A stretch of DNA of 53,535 nt, from assembly GCA_964455095.1 (NCBI GenBank), contig CAYVUV010000423.1, forward strand, positions 1 to 53,535, written 5' to 3'. Position numbers and translations under genes: made by a program. Positions within the stretch are counted from its first letter, which is position 1. Every line of letters starts with the position of its first letter. This stretch comes from CAYVUV01 sp964455095. Lineage in GTDB: Bacteria; Desulfobacterota; Binatia; HRBIN30; CADEER01. Shown here piece after piece: positions 1-8,552 of this stretch. The notes beneath the pieces were generated by a model. That model was not told the DNA's origin. It did not search any database and worked only from the letters and a program-made list of their open reading frames with translations.

Positions 1-113
1 GAGACGGCTGCGGTTTCGTCAGTATGGCGGACGACTTTCGTAAGAAAGCGCGTGAAACGACCATTTCGGTTTGATCCTCGCAGGGAAACTCGCAAGCGTG
101 AACACTGACAATC

Positions 114-788
114 ATGGGTGAGATCGTGTACGGCAGTGCCCAGGAATCTGAAAACCCCGAGCAGAGGCACAGCGAGCATCTGGTCGCGCTGCGGCCGGAT
201 GTGTTGGACGACGCCGAACACGCGGTCGGCAACCTCCTGCAGCGCATGTACCATGTAAGTCGCGTGGCGCGAGAGGGGCTGGGGCCGCACGCCGAGCGTC
301 TCACCGGGGCTTTGCAGGACCTCGAGCGTCTCTTGGAGTTGGTGTTTGACTATATTTCTCCGGTCGAGATCGAGCTGCGTCCGGTAGCGGCAGCCTCTGT
401 TGCCGAAAGCTTGGCCGCGCAGGTGCGTGGCATCAGCGGCGGTGCCGTAGCGGTTGGCGAGTGTCCGGTGGTTCCGGTCTTGGCGGACTCGCGCTTGTTG
501 CGTCGGAGTTTTCAACTCATGGGTCGTGTGTATGGCCGCGACTGGTGGGGTACACCGAACATCACCTTGCAGGTCGCACACGACACAACATTGGAGCGAG
601 CGGAGTTTGTTGTAGTCGTAGCGCCCAAGGAAGCGACCTCAACTGCCGTGGAAGCCGACCTGGCGCACGCCGTGGCTACTCGACTCATCGACCTGCACGG
701 CGGTGAGCTGCGCCACAGTCGGTCGCCGACCGCGGTTACATGTTCGATCATCCTGCCAACGAGCAAGGGCTTGCATGACCCAGTCTGA
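114..788 (+). CDS. Degenerate sensor histidine kinase-like protein
   Basis: A 224-aa soluble protein that looks like the transmitter core of a histidine kinase without any sensor domain. Residues 33-90 resemble a HisKA dimerisation helix pair, with H36 in an H-x-x-x-N-x-L context (EHAVGNLL). The segment around 124-140 (LADSRLLRRSFQLM) and the C-terminal end (LHGGELRHSRSP...SIILP, about 194-215) resemble the start and end of a HATPase_c fold. The N-box asparagine and the DxGxG G1 box expected between them are not visible, so ATP binding is doubtful. An in-frame stop at 99-101 sets ATG 114 as the first ATG. The 3' end overlaps the start of the response-regulator gene by 14 bases, so the two are probably translationally coupled partners. 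It could act as a phosphotransfer or scaffold protein rather than a kinase. No membrane segment is seen. Confidence 0.6.
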   Translation: MGEIVYGSAQESENPEQRHSEHLVALRPDVLDDAEHAVGNLLQRMYHVSRVAREGLGPHAERLTGALQDLERLLELVFDYISPVEIELRPVAAASVAESLAAQVRGISGGAVAVGECPVVPVLADSRLLRRSFQLMGRVYGRDWWGTPNITLQVAHDTTLERAEFVVVVAPKEATSTAVEADLAHAVATRLIDLHGGELRHSRSPTAVTCSIILPTSKGLHDPV

Positions 789-2172
789 GGCCCGTGTCTT
801 GGTGGTGGACGACGATCCGCTGGTCAGGGAAGAACTCGAGGCGCTTTTTGCCACGCAGCCGTTCCAGGTCGCCTGTGTTCCCAGCGTCCCGGAAGCGCTG
901 GAACAGCTCTCCCAGCGACAGTTTGCGTTGGCGCTGGTCGATGTCCGCATTGCCGGTGGCGACGGTATCGCGCTGACCCACGAGATTCGGGAGCGATGGC
1001 CCGAGGTGGACGTCATCATGATCACCGGCTACGGCAGCATTCGCAACGCCGTCGAAGCGATGCGCCAGGGCGCGGTGGACTACATCACCAAGCCGTTCGA
1101 GCCCGAAGAGATCGTGCTGGCGACCCAGAAAGCCCTCGAACGTCGGCGCATGATCGATGAGATCGAGTATCTGCGCCGGCAGCTCTCCGATCGCTACGCC
1201 TTCGCGAACATGGTTAGCCGCGATGAGGCGATGTTGGAGATTTTCGCGACCATCGAGATGCTCGCACGCAACGACGTCACCGTCCTGATCTGCGGCGAGT
1301 CCGGCACGGGCAAGGAGTTGGTGGCGCGCGCCGTCCACTACCAGGGCAAACGGCGCGCCGGCCGCTTCGTCGCGATCAACTGCGCTGCCGTTCCGGAAAC
1401 GCTGCTCGAGAGCGAACTGTTCGGCTACGAGCGCGGCGCCTTCACGGGAGCGTACCAGGAGCGCGTTGGGAAGTTCGAACTGGCGAACGGCGGAACCCTA
1501 TTCCTCGACGAAGTGGAGAGCATCTCCTTGCCCATGCAGGCGAAGCTCTTGCGGGTACTCGAGGAGCGCGCCATCGAACGCCTGGGCGGCAATCGGCGCG
1601 TCGCCGTGGACCTGCGGGTCGTGGCGGCGACGAATCAGGATCTTGCCATCGCGGTGCGCGAGGGGCGGGTGCGTGAGGACTTCTACTATCGCATCAACGT
1701 CGTCCCGATTCATCTGCCGCCCCTGCGCCAGCGCAGCGAGGATATTCCCCTCTTGGTGGCGGAGTTCCTCCGCAACAATCCCCTGGCGCGCGAGAAGGGG
1801 TTGAATCGCCTCAGTGACCGAGCCGTAAATCAGCTCATCGCTTATGCCTGGCCGGGCAACATTCGTGAACTGTGGAACGTGATGGAGCGCGCAGTCCTGC
1901 GTGCCAAGGGCGACACCATTCGCGACGTAGATATTCCGGCGGACGGGGGGCTCGACGGGCGGCGCGGGCACGGCGGTGAGTACCAAAAGCCCTTGCGCGA
2001 GTTTTTGAAAGGGGCCGAGCGAGAGTACCTGGCCCAACTGCTCGAGCACTATCGGGGTGGCATCGCCCGCTGCGCGCGCCATGCTTCGGTCGACCAGGCA
2101 ACCCTCCATCGCAAGATCAAGGCGCACGGGTTGCGGGCGGACGACTTCCGCCAAAACGGCCGGCCGCATTGA
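775..2172 (+). CDS. Sigma-54-dependent NtrC-family response regulator
   Basis: A 465-aa three-domain activator. The receiver domain (about 5-120) has the acidic pocket VVDDD and the probable phospho-acceptor D56 (LALVDVR). The AAA+ sigma-54 interaction domain (about 145-380) has Walker A GESGTGKE at 174-181, the sigma-54 contact loop GAFTGA at 221-226, and Walker B LFLDEVE. A Fis-type HTH closes the protein (about 420-460). ATG 775 is chosen because it puts the receiver domain at residue 1 and overlaps the preceding kinase-like gene; an upstream in-frame ATG at 703 would add 24 unrelated residues. NtrC-type regulators heading EPS loci (for example PrsR of exosortase-linked clusters) activate polysaccharide genes with RpoN. 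Regulation of this locus is inferred from position. No clean -24/-12 element was found. Confidence 0.93.
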   Translation: MTQSEARVLVVDDDPLVREELEALFATQPFQVACVPSVPEALEQLSQRQFALALVDVRIAGGDGIALTHEIRERWPEVDVIMITGYGSIRNAVEAMRQGAVDYITKPFEPEEIVLATQKALERRRMIDEIEYLRRQLSDRYAFANMVSRDEAMLEIFATIEMLARNDVTVLICGESGTGKELVARAVHYQGKRRAGRFVAINCAAVPETLLESELFGYERGAFTGAYQERVGKFELANGGTLFLDEVESISLPMQAKLLRVLEERAIERLGGNRRVAVDLRVVAATNQDLAIAVREGRVREDFYYRINVVPIHLPPLRQRSEDIPLLVAEFLRNNPLAREKGLNRLSDRAVNQLIAYAWPGNIRELWNVMERAVLRAKGDTIRDVDIPADGGLDGRRGHGGEYQKPLREFLKGAEREYLAQLLEHYRGGIARCARHASVDQATLHRKIKAHGLRADDFRQNGRPH

Positions 2173-2261
2173 GCCATGGCGATGATGCACGTACCGCATA
2201 GCGAGGCCATGATCGGTCGGGGAACCCGGCGCGTGGCGGGGAAGACGTCAAAGGGTCAGTG

Positions 2262-4250
2262 ATGTATTGCGATTTCTATCAACTGCGCGAGCGGCCGTTC
2301 AACGTCACCGCCGATCCGAAGTTTCTCTATCTGAACGCGCGCTACCGCGAGGCGCTGGCGGCACTGCACTACGGGATCAGCCAACGCAAAGGCTTCGTCA
2401 CGCTCATTGGCGAGGCCGGCACCGGCAAGACGACGCTGCTCAAGAAGCTGCTCGACGATCTGGATTCGTCGACGCGAACGGTCTTTATCTTCAACACCAA
2501 CGTCACGTTCGACGAGATCCTCGAGTACATCTTCGGCGAGTTCGACCTGCCGGTTCACAATGGCAAGCGGCTGTACATGCTGCAGCGGCTCAACACGTTC
2601 CTACTGGAGGAGCTGCGCAATGGGCGCAACGTCGCCCTGTTGATCGACGAGGCCCAGGACCTGGACTTCTCGGTGCTCGAGGATCTTCGACTATTGTCGA
2701 ACCTGGAAACGGCGAAGGAAAAGATCCTGCAGATCATCCTGTCCGGTCAGCCGGAGCTCGGGCAGAAGCTGGGAAATCCCGGGCTGCGTCAACTCCGGCA
2801 GCGCGTGGCGGTGAACTGCCGGCTACTGCCCCTGACCCGCGAGGAGATCACCGAGTACATTCAATCGCGACTCACAGCAGCCGGTTCCGCCGATCCGAAG
2901 CTGTTCACCCGCGATGCGGAAGATCGCATCTTCGAGATTTCGACTGGCATTCCCCGATTGGTCAACATCGTCTGCGACAACGCGCTCGTGATCGGTTACG
3001 CGCTCGGCAAGAAGCGCATCGGCGCCGATGTCGTCAATGAGGCCGCGGCGGATCTTTTGTCCGTGGACGGCCGGCAGCCAGCCGTGGAGGAGGTCGAGAG
3101 CGCGCCGCGCGTGCCGAGCGAAGCCGCGGTCCCGCGAGTGCGCAACATGTCTCAGCTCGGCGTGGTGGCCGTTGTGGTAGGCGCAATTCTGATCGGACTG
3201 CTGTCGGTGGGTCGCAATCTGCTGCGGCGCGATGGAGCGCCGGAGTCGCCCCCGGTGGCCAGTCGGCCAGCGTTCGAAGTCATCCAGCCCGGTAGCCGTG
3301 ATCGCGACGCCGGGCCTTCCGCTATGGGAAGAGGCACGGCAGCCGAGGCGGGCAGGGGGCCTGCCGCGCCCGGCGGTGCTCCCGAGGTCGGGGTGGATCC
3401 CGGGGGGAGTGCGATGCCGGACGCCGCGGCAGATCGGGTGCCGCCGGCGGCGAGTCGAGAGGCCTGGGAAGACGAGCCGTTGGCAGGCGCGGCGGCGCAA
3501 GCAGCTGATGAGCCCGCTGAGGTGCCGGCTCCAGTCGAGGTCGCTCACGAAGGCCCGGCGGGCGCAGTGCAAGCTCCAGAACCGCAGCCCGGCGGAGTTG
3601 ACGCTTTCGATGACTCCTCGGCGAACGAGGTCGAGCAGCGCCACGCGCTGGCCGCCCCTCCCGCTGTCCCGCCACCGGCCGTCGTTCCCGAACGCAACCT
3701 GGGATCAATTCAGCTCGAACCGGAGCACGCGCCTCAGAAGGCGCCGGAAGTTTCCGCCGCCATTGCTTCAACCGCCGTGCGCGACGAGCACATGACCCTC
3801 GCCTTGCCGAAATCACAGACGCTGAGAGTCGAAGCCGGTGACTCGATTTCGCAGATCGCTACCCGCACGTACGGGCAAGCGAGTCCGACAATTCTGGATC
3901 TCATGAAGATCGCCAATCCGAGCATCCGCGATATCGATGTGATCTCAGTCGGGCAGGAGATCCGCTTGCCACAGCTCGACGAAGGGTTTGTCATTCTCCA
4001 ACAATCCAATGCGAGTTTCGCTTTGCTATTGCTCTCGACCCCGCTTCCGCACCGTGCCAACGAGATCGAATCGGCACTTCGGCAGCGCGGGTTTGCGGCC
4101 CGCGTGGCCAGCGCCGATTTCGGCGCGGGGCGGACGGTCAGCCGCGTGCTCATCGGGGATCTGGCCAGCCGCGACGAAGCCTTGGAGATCGGCAAGCGCC
4201 TGCGACAGCTCTTCCGAGAGGACGAGCGCATCGCGGCCATGGCTCGATAA
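2262..4250 (+). CDS. ExeA/XrtA-type AAA ATPase with TM, LysM and SPOR-like domains
   Basis: A 662-aa protein. Residues 1-270 are an ExeA-like AAA ATPase of the type often seen in EPS/exosortase loci: the opening MYCDFYQLRERPFNV is typical, Walker A GEAGTGKTT lies at 50-58 and a Walker B-like LLIDEAQDL at about 126. A single TM helix (about 298-318) is followed by a roughly 200-residue Pro/Ala/Glu-rich linker, then a LysM-like domain (about 520-570, VEAGDSISQIATRTYG) and a C-terminal SPOR/SPOR-like region (about 585-655). This predicts a cytoplasmic motor tied through the inner membrane to peptidoglycan. ATG 2262 (AAAGGG about 6 nt upstream) is preferred over GTG 2259, which adds one residue. 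It probably energises or positions the secretion machinery; the exact role is unknown. Confidence 0.88.
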   Translation: MYCDFYQLRERPFNVTADPKFLYLNARYREALAALHYGISQRKGFVTLIGEAGTGKTTLLKKLLDDLDSSTRTVFIFNTNVTFDEILEYIFGEFDLPVHNGKRLYMLQRLNTFLLEELRNGRNVALLIDEAQDLDFSVLEDLRLLSNLETAKEKILQIILSGQPELGQKLGNPGLRQLRQRVAVNCRLLPLTREEITEYIQSRLTAAGSADPKLFTRDAEDRIFEISTGIPRLVNIVCDNALVIGYALGKKRIGADVVNEAAADLLSVDGRQPAVEEVESAPRVPSEAAVPRVRNMSQLGVVAVVVGAILIGLLSVGRNLLRRDGAPESPPVASRPAFEVIQPGSRDRDAGPSAMGRGTAAEAGRGPAAPGGAPEVGVDPGGSAMPDAAADRVPPAASREAWEDEPLAGAAAQAADEPAEVPAPVEVAHEGPAGAVQAPEPQPGGVDAFDDSSANEVEQRHALAAPPAVPPPAVVPERNLGSIQLEPEHAPQKAPEVSAAIASTAVRDEHMTLALPKSQTLRVEAGDSISQIATRTYGQASPTILDLMKIANPSIRDIDVISVGQEIRLPQLDEGFVILQQSNASFALLLLSTPLPHRANEIESALRQRGFAARVASADFGAGRTVSRVLIGDLASRDEALEIGKRLRQLFREDERIAAMAR

Positions 4251-4269
4251 CGGAGCGAGCGATCGGACC

Positions 4270-4776
4270 ATGCACGAGACCCCTCAATGGTTTGTGGTGC
4301 GCACCAAGCCTCGGCGCGAGGATTATGCGCAGGGCCAGTTGGCGCGGCGCGGAGTGGATACCTTCATGCCACGCATCTTGGAGCACTCGCGCGAGGGCAC
4401 TGCGCCCCTGATCGGCCCGCTGTTCCCGGGGTACGTGTTCGTTTGGATCCGACTGGCATCGCAGTACACCAGCGTGATCTGGGCTCCCGGAGTGCGCAGC
4501 TTTGTCGCTTTCGGTGAGATTCCCTCGCCGGTTGATGACGAGGTCATTGAGTTCATTCGGGAGCGCTGCGGCTCGGAAGGGATCGCTCTTGCCGCCCCGG
4601 ATTTCCACGATGGCGATCACGTACGTGTGACACGCGGCCCCCTGGGAGGCCTGCTCGGCGTGGTCCAGGGGCACGTGAACGGAAGACGACGAGTGCAGGT
4701 CTTGATGGAACTGCTCAAACGCCGCACGCAAGTCACGGTGCCGGTGGATCTGCTCGAGCACGCCAGTGGGCTCTAG
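4270..4776 (+). CDS. NusG/RfaH/UpxY-like transcription antitermination paralogue
   Basis: A 168-aa specialised NusG paralogue. The NGN domain (about 5-105) starts with WFVVRTKPRREDYAQ and contains FPGYVFVWI. The C-terminal KOW-like domain (about 113-165) begins with GDHVRVTRGPLGGLLGVV. Such paralogues (RfaH, UpxY, LoaP) bind RNA polymerase at operon-specific leader elements and suppress termination across long polysaccharide operons. ATG 4270 gives a normal-length family member; the open frame extends upstream to 3988 only because it overlaps the preceding gene. It stands immediately before a 301-base non-coding leader with tandem hairpins and then the EPS genes, so the leader is its likely target (inference). 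Confidence 0.9.
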   Translation: MHETPQWFVVRTKPRREDYAQGQLARRGVDTFMPRILEHSREGTAPLIGPLFPGYVFVWIRLASQYTSVIWAPGVRSFVAFGEIPSPVDDEVIEFIRERCGSEGIALAAPDFHDGDHVRVTRGPLGGLLGVVQGHVNGRRRVQVLMELLKRRTQVTVPVDLLEHASGL

Positions 4777-5077
4777 CGGACCGGCGCCAGGCTTGGACAA
4801 GGGTGCAGCGGCGTGAAATTGCACGTGTGAAGAGTAGGGCACCATCCGGTGCCAGCAGGCGGCGAGCGTGCCGACTGTGCAAGTCGCCCAAGGGTGCCAC
4901 CAACAGGTGGCGGGCGGAATCGCGGGGTCCGACTGGGCCCGGCGAGCAAAAATGGGTCGAGAGCAAAAGGAGGGCTCGGGATTGAGAGGGCGGAGCTATG
5001 TAGTCGCACCAAAAGCCGCCACGTGCGCGGCGTCGGTGCTCCTGCCGTGAGTCAGCCCCCAACACTCTGACGGTCAT
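4777..5077 (+). promoter_or_regulatory. Structured non-coding leader ahead of the EPS operon
   Basis: This 301-base gap holds no convincing large gene. It contains three consecutive hairpins of identical geometry, each with a 6-bp stem and 4-nt loop: 4838-4853 (GGCACC/GGTGCC, loop ATCC), 4896-4911 (GCCACC/GGTGGC, loop AACA) and 4925-4940 (GGGTCC/GGGCCC, one G-T pair, loop GACT). The octamer GAGCAAAA follows twice, at 4944-4951 and 4961-4968. A strong ribosome-binding-like AGGAGGG lies at 4968-4974. There is no T-run that would make any hairpin an intrinsic terminator. The position directly after a NusG-type antiterminator gene suggests a recruitment leader. I could not match it to a known riboswitch class. 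Confidence 0.5.
4982..5050 (+). CDS. Possible 22-aa leader peptide
   Basis: A short open frame begins with TTG at 4982, exactly 7 nt after the AGGAGGG at 4968-4974, the best Shine-Dalgarno match in this gap. It ends with TGA at 5048-5050. The predicted product is MRGRSYVVAPKAATCAASVLLP. It ends 27 bases before the AlkP-fold gene at 5078, whose own ribosome-binding site is weak, and is in the same frame as that gene. It may couple translation into the operon or act in attenuation. Alternatively the site is fortuitous. Nothing in the peptide identifies a family. Confidence 0.25.
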   Translation: MRGRSYVVAPKAATCAASVLLP

Positions 5078-6913
5078 ATGATGAAACTGGTTCACACCTC
5101 GATCAACGCACTCGTCGCCGGCGCTCTCGGCGGCGCGCTTGTCGGTCTTGCCGAGTCTGCGCTCGTCAGTGCCACCTCTGGCGCGGCGGACGAGTACTGG
5201 TTGTTCGCATTCGGTGTAGCTACCTACGGTCTTTTCGGCGCCTTCCTCGGTCTGGGCGCTGGACTGGCGTGGCAGCTCCTGCGCTGGGGAAGGGCGTCAG
5301 AGCGCGCCGTGCTGCAGGCCGCTGTGGCGGCTGGCGTCGCGATTCCGGCGCTGGCCGTCGCCCGCTACCATGTCGCCCAACGCATCTTCAAGGAAGAGCT
5401 CGTGACGGCGTCCACGGCCGGCATCATCACGCATCTCCTCCTGGTCGCCGGCGCCGCCGTCGTTGCCATTGCCGCGGCACTGATTGTGCGCACGCTCTAC
5501 CGCTTCCTCGGGGCGCTGGGGCCACTCGTCGCTTTGGTGACCGCTGCGGTCGTCGCAGGACTGATCGGCGCACTGGGGGGTGCGCCGCCAAAGGCGGCCA
5601 ATCGACCTGTCGCCGCTGCCGACGACCGCAAAGCGAACATCATCCTCATCGTGGCGGACACTCTGCGGGCTGACGCGGTCGACAAGGTCAAGGACCGACC
5701 GGAGGCGAAGTCGGGCTTTGGGATGTTGGCGGAAGATGGCATCGTTTTCGAGCGTGCGTATTCGCAGTCGTCGTGGACGCGGCCCTCTATCGCCACCATC
5801 CTGACCTCACAGTACCCCTCGGCCCACGGGACGGTCCACAAGATGGACTTCCTGCCCGATGCCGCCGTAACGATGGCCGAATCGTTGCGCCAGGAGGGAT
5901 ACTGGACGGCGGCATTCACCACCAATATCAACGTCGCCCCGGTGTTCAATTTCCAGCAGGGCTTCGACGAGTTCCGATACCTCGAGCCGAGCTTCTACTT
6001 CTGGGCGACGGACTCCGCCACCAAGCTGGCGAGCTACAAGGTGTTGCGCGTCCTGCACGAGCGCTTCTTCTCGGACCGGATGTACTTCGAGCACTATTAC
6101 CAGGACGCCGCCGTGGTCGACCGAAACGTCGAGGCATGGCTCGGGGCGAAGCCTCCGCAGCCGTTCTTTCTCTTCGTCCACTATATGGACCCTCACGATC
6201 CATACTTCGAGATGCCGTACAACGGCCGCGGCGTGGCGCGCGTCACAACGCCCGACCCGGCTCCCGAGCGAGCGGGGGAACTGCATGACCTGTACCTGCA
6301 GGGCGTGCGCTACCTGGATGCCTACCTGCACGAGCTGTTCGAGCGCCTGCAAAGTACCGGTCTCTACGACCGCACCTTGATCGCGCTCACCGCGGACCAC
6401 GGGGAGGAGTTTCACGAGCATGGTGGGTGGTGGCATGGGACGAGCCTCTACCAGGAACAAGTTCACGTGCCGTTGCTGATCAAACAGCCCGGTCAGGCGG
6501 CCAAGGGAACCCGCCGCACCGATACGGCGCGCAGCATCGACATCGGCGCGACACTCATGGCGGGCGTCGGCCTCGACGTGCCGCCATCGTTCATGGGGAT
6601 AGACCTGTTCTCCGAGCGCGTCAGCGAGCCCTTGCTCGCAGAGGAGGACCTGGAAGGGAACCGGCTGACTTCCATCCGGGCCGGTGAGTGGAAACTCATC
6701 ACCGCAAATGCCGGCAATCCCCGCGGCCTGGCGCCGATTGAGCTCTACAACCTGACGGACGACCCCGGCGAGACGCGAAATGTCGCGAGTACCCAGAGCG
6801 ACCGCGTCACCGATCTGCTCGCGCAGCTCGAGAGCTTGCGGACGCGCATTGCCGAGCACGGTCGTGGCGTGGTCGGGACGGCGGAGAGCGATGCTGCTGA
6901 TCCTCGGACTTGA
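5078..6913 (+). CDS. Membrane AlkP-superfamily (sulfatase-fold) enzyme with Thr nucleophile
   Basis: A 611-aa protein. The N-terminus (1-165) has about five hydrophobic segments, then a sulfatase-fold domain runs from about 185 to 600. Metal-binding signatures are IILIVADTLRAD (about 188-199) and TADHGEEFHEHGGWWHG. The nucleophile region reads SWTRPSIATILTS with T234 where sulfatases have the Cys or Ser that becomes formylglycine. That argues against a classical sulfatase and for a phosphotransferase or phosphodiesterase of the LtaS/EptA type, which use Thr; this reading is by eye. The active site would face the periplasm. ATG 5078 is followed directly by a second ATG at 5081. It overlaps the next AlkP-fold gene by 23 bases. 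Polymer decoration with a phospho-group is the inferred role. Confidence 0.85.
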   Translation: MMKLVHTSINALVAGALGGALVGLAESALVSATSGAADEYWLFAFGVATYGLFGAFLGLGAGLAWQLLRWGRASERAVLQAAVAAGVAIPALAVARYHVAQRIFKEELVTASTAGIITHLLLVAGAAVVAIAAALIVRTLYRFLGALGPLVALVTAAVVAGLIGALGGAPPKAANRPVAAADDRKANIILIVADTLRADAVDKVKDRPEAKSGFGMLAEDGIVFERAYSQSSWTRPSIATILTSQYPSAHGTVHKMDFLPDAAVTMAESLRQEGYWTAAFTTNINVAPVFNFQQGFDEFRYLEPSFYFWATDSATKLASYKVLRVLHERFFSDRMYFEHYYQDAAVVDRNVEAWLGAKPPQPFFLFVHYMDPHDPYFEMPYNGRGVARVTTPDPAPERAGELHDLYLQGVRYLDAYLHELFERLQSTGLYDRTLIALTADHGEEFHEHGGWWHGTSLYQEQVHVPLLIKQPGQAAKGTRRTDTARSIDIGATLMAGVGLDVPPSFMGIDLFSERVSEPLLAEEDLEGNRLTSIRAGEWKLITANAGNPRGLAPIELYNLTDDPGETRNVASTQSDRVTDLLAQLESLRTRIAEHGRGVVGTAESDAADPRT

Positions 6914-8552
6914 CGGCGCCACGCTCGACCTGGTCGAGCCGTGGGCCGCTGACGGGACGCTCCCGAATCTGGCGCGTTTGATGCGCGAGGGGACCTGGGG
7001 GCCGCTCGCGTCGACCATTCCTCCAGCGACGTTTCCAGGTTGGACGACCTTCATGACCGGAGTCAATCCCGGCCGTCACGGGATCTTCGATTTCACCCGC
7101 AAGGAGCCTGGGGCGTACCGGGTGCGTTTCGTCAACGGGACGTACCGCAAGGCCACCACCGTGTGGAACCTCCTGAGCAGCGCCGGGCGGCGCGTCACCG
7201 TGTTGGGTCTGCCGGGCACCTACCCGCCCGAACCCATCAACGGGTACATGGTCAGCGGTTTCGATACCCCCGTGACGATGCGCGCAGACCGGAGCTTCGT
7301 GTACCCGCCCAGCTTCGCAGCCGATCTGGAGCGCGCTGGCGGCTTCCCGTTTGCTGATTTTCAGGAGTTCGACGTTGGACCGGGATGGCACGCGCGCGCC
7401 TTGAGCAGCCTACTGGCGGGTATTGAACGCAAAGGCCGTCTGGCGGAACAGCTGCTGGGGCAAGAGCCGTGGGACTGTTTGATGTTGCTGCTGGGTGAGT
7501 CGGATACGGTGGCGCATCACTTCTGGGGCCATCACGATCCCGCCTCACCGCGCTTCGATCCGGCTGGCGCGGCGGAATTGGGCGATCCGGTGCGGAAAGT
7601 CTATGCAGCGCTCGATGGCCTCATTGGACGCTTGATCGACGTCGTTCCCGGGACACGCGTGATGATCGTCTCGGACCATGGTTTCGGTGGAGCCGGCGAT
7701 ACCGCGCTCTATCTGAATCGCTGGCTCGCAGAGCAGGGGTGGTTGGCTTGGGCCCCGCGCCGGGCCGGGGCGACGTTGGCGGCCGCGGCGCGCGCTGCGG
7801 CCATTCGCAGCATTCCTGAACGGCTGCAGGCGCGCTGCTTTCGCATGGGGAACGGGCGCATCGCCAACCGGATCGAGAGCGGCGTACGCTTCGGGGGTAT
7901 CGATTGGTCCGGGACCATGGCGTTCTCCGAAGAGCTGAACTACTTCCCGTCCATCTGGTTGAACGTGCGCGGGCGCGAGGCCAGCGGAGTCATCCCGTCC
8001 AGTGAGTACCAGCGTGTCTGCACGGAGATCACCGCCCGTCTGCTCGAGTGGAAGGATCCGGTCCGCGGCACCAAGGTCGTGCGCCATGTCTGGCAGCGCG
8101 ATGAGGTGTATGACGGGCCCCAGGTCGGGCTGGCTCCGGACCTGATCCTGGACCTCGCCACGCCGGATCGTTACTCGTACTCCTGCCTGTCCAGTCGGGG
8201 ACAGGCTGGCCCTGCCGTGGAGCGACTCAGTGCCGACGCCCTGACAGGGGGAAAACGACACGGTATGAGTGGTAGCCACCGACCGGACGGGCTCTTCGTT
8301 CTGGCCGGAGAGGGCATCGCGAGTCAGCGCGTGAGCGGCACGCACATTGCCGATATGGCGCCGACGATTCTTGCGCTGACCGGGTTGCAGGCGCCGGCGG
8401 GATGGGATGGGCGAGCCATTCCGTGCGTTGGCGCGGCCGACGAGGTGCTGGCGGAAGCCGAAGACACCGCCCCGGCACCGGAATTGCCCTATGACGCAGC
8501 CGACGAAAGCGTGCTTCGCGAGCGCTTGACCCAGCTGGGGTACCTGGAATGA
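6891..8552 (+). CDS. AlkP-superfamily type I phosphodiesterase-like protein
   Basis: A 553-aa protein of the alkaline phosphatase/nucleotide pyrophosphatase group. It opens directly with the metal-binding strand LLILGLDGATLD (D8), the probable nucleophile is T47 in PPATFPGWTTFMTG, and later metal ligands sit in MIVSDHGFGG and THIADMAPTILAL. No signal peptide or TM segment is evident, so it is predicted cytoplasmic or peripheral, unlike the enzyme before it. ATG 6891 starts the domain exactly; the open frame extends upstream only through the overlap with the previous gene. The protein ends in LTQLGYLE, a tail common in these families. Thr is the normal nucleophile for phosphodiesterases of this type. 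The substrate is unknown; a nucleotide-sugar or polymer phosphodiester is plausible from context. Confidence 0.85.
   Translation: MLLILGLDGATLDLVEPWAADGTLPNLARLMREGTWGPLASTIPPATFPGWTTFMTGVNPGRHGIFDFTRKEPGAYRVRFVNGTYRKATTVWNLLSSAGRRVTVLGLPGTYPPEPINGYMVSGFDTPVTMRADRSFVYPPSFAADLERAGGFPFADFQEFDVGPGWHARALSSLLAGIERKGRLAEQLLGQEPWDCLMLLLGESDTVAHHFWGHHDPASPRFDPAGAAELGDPVRKVYAALDGLIGRLIDVVPGTRVMIVSDHGFGGAGDTALYLNRWLAEQGWLAWAPRRAGATLAAAARAAAIRSIPERLQARCFRMGNGRIANRIESGVRFGGIDWSGTMAFSEELNYFPSIWLNVRGREASGVIPSSEYQRVCTEITARLLEWKDPVRGTKVVRHVWQRDEVYDGPQVGLAPDLILDLATPDRYSYSCLSSRGQAGPAVERLSADALTGGKRHGMSGSHRPDGLFVLAGEGIASQRVSGTHIADMAPTILALTGLQAPAGWDGRAIPCVGAADEVLAEAEDTAPAPELPYDAADESVLRERLTQLGYLE

Noticed and set aside
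3..74. A 23-codon open frame tail at the window edge ending in TGA
   Set aside because: It may be the end of an upstream gene, but the peptide is too short to assign and two other frames are equally open or closed nearby.
4810..4822. A possible sigma-54 site (GG...GC) in the EPS leader
   Set aside because: The spacing between GG (4810-4811) and GC (4821-4822) is nine bases, one short of the required ten, and the flanking consensus is poor.
4988..5003. An ops/JUMPstart-like stretch near GGCGGAGCTATG
   Set aside because: It does not match the GGCGGTAGC core closely enough to call an RfaH-type element.
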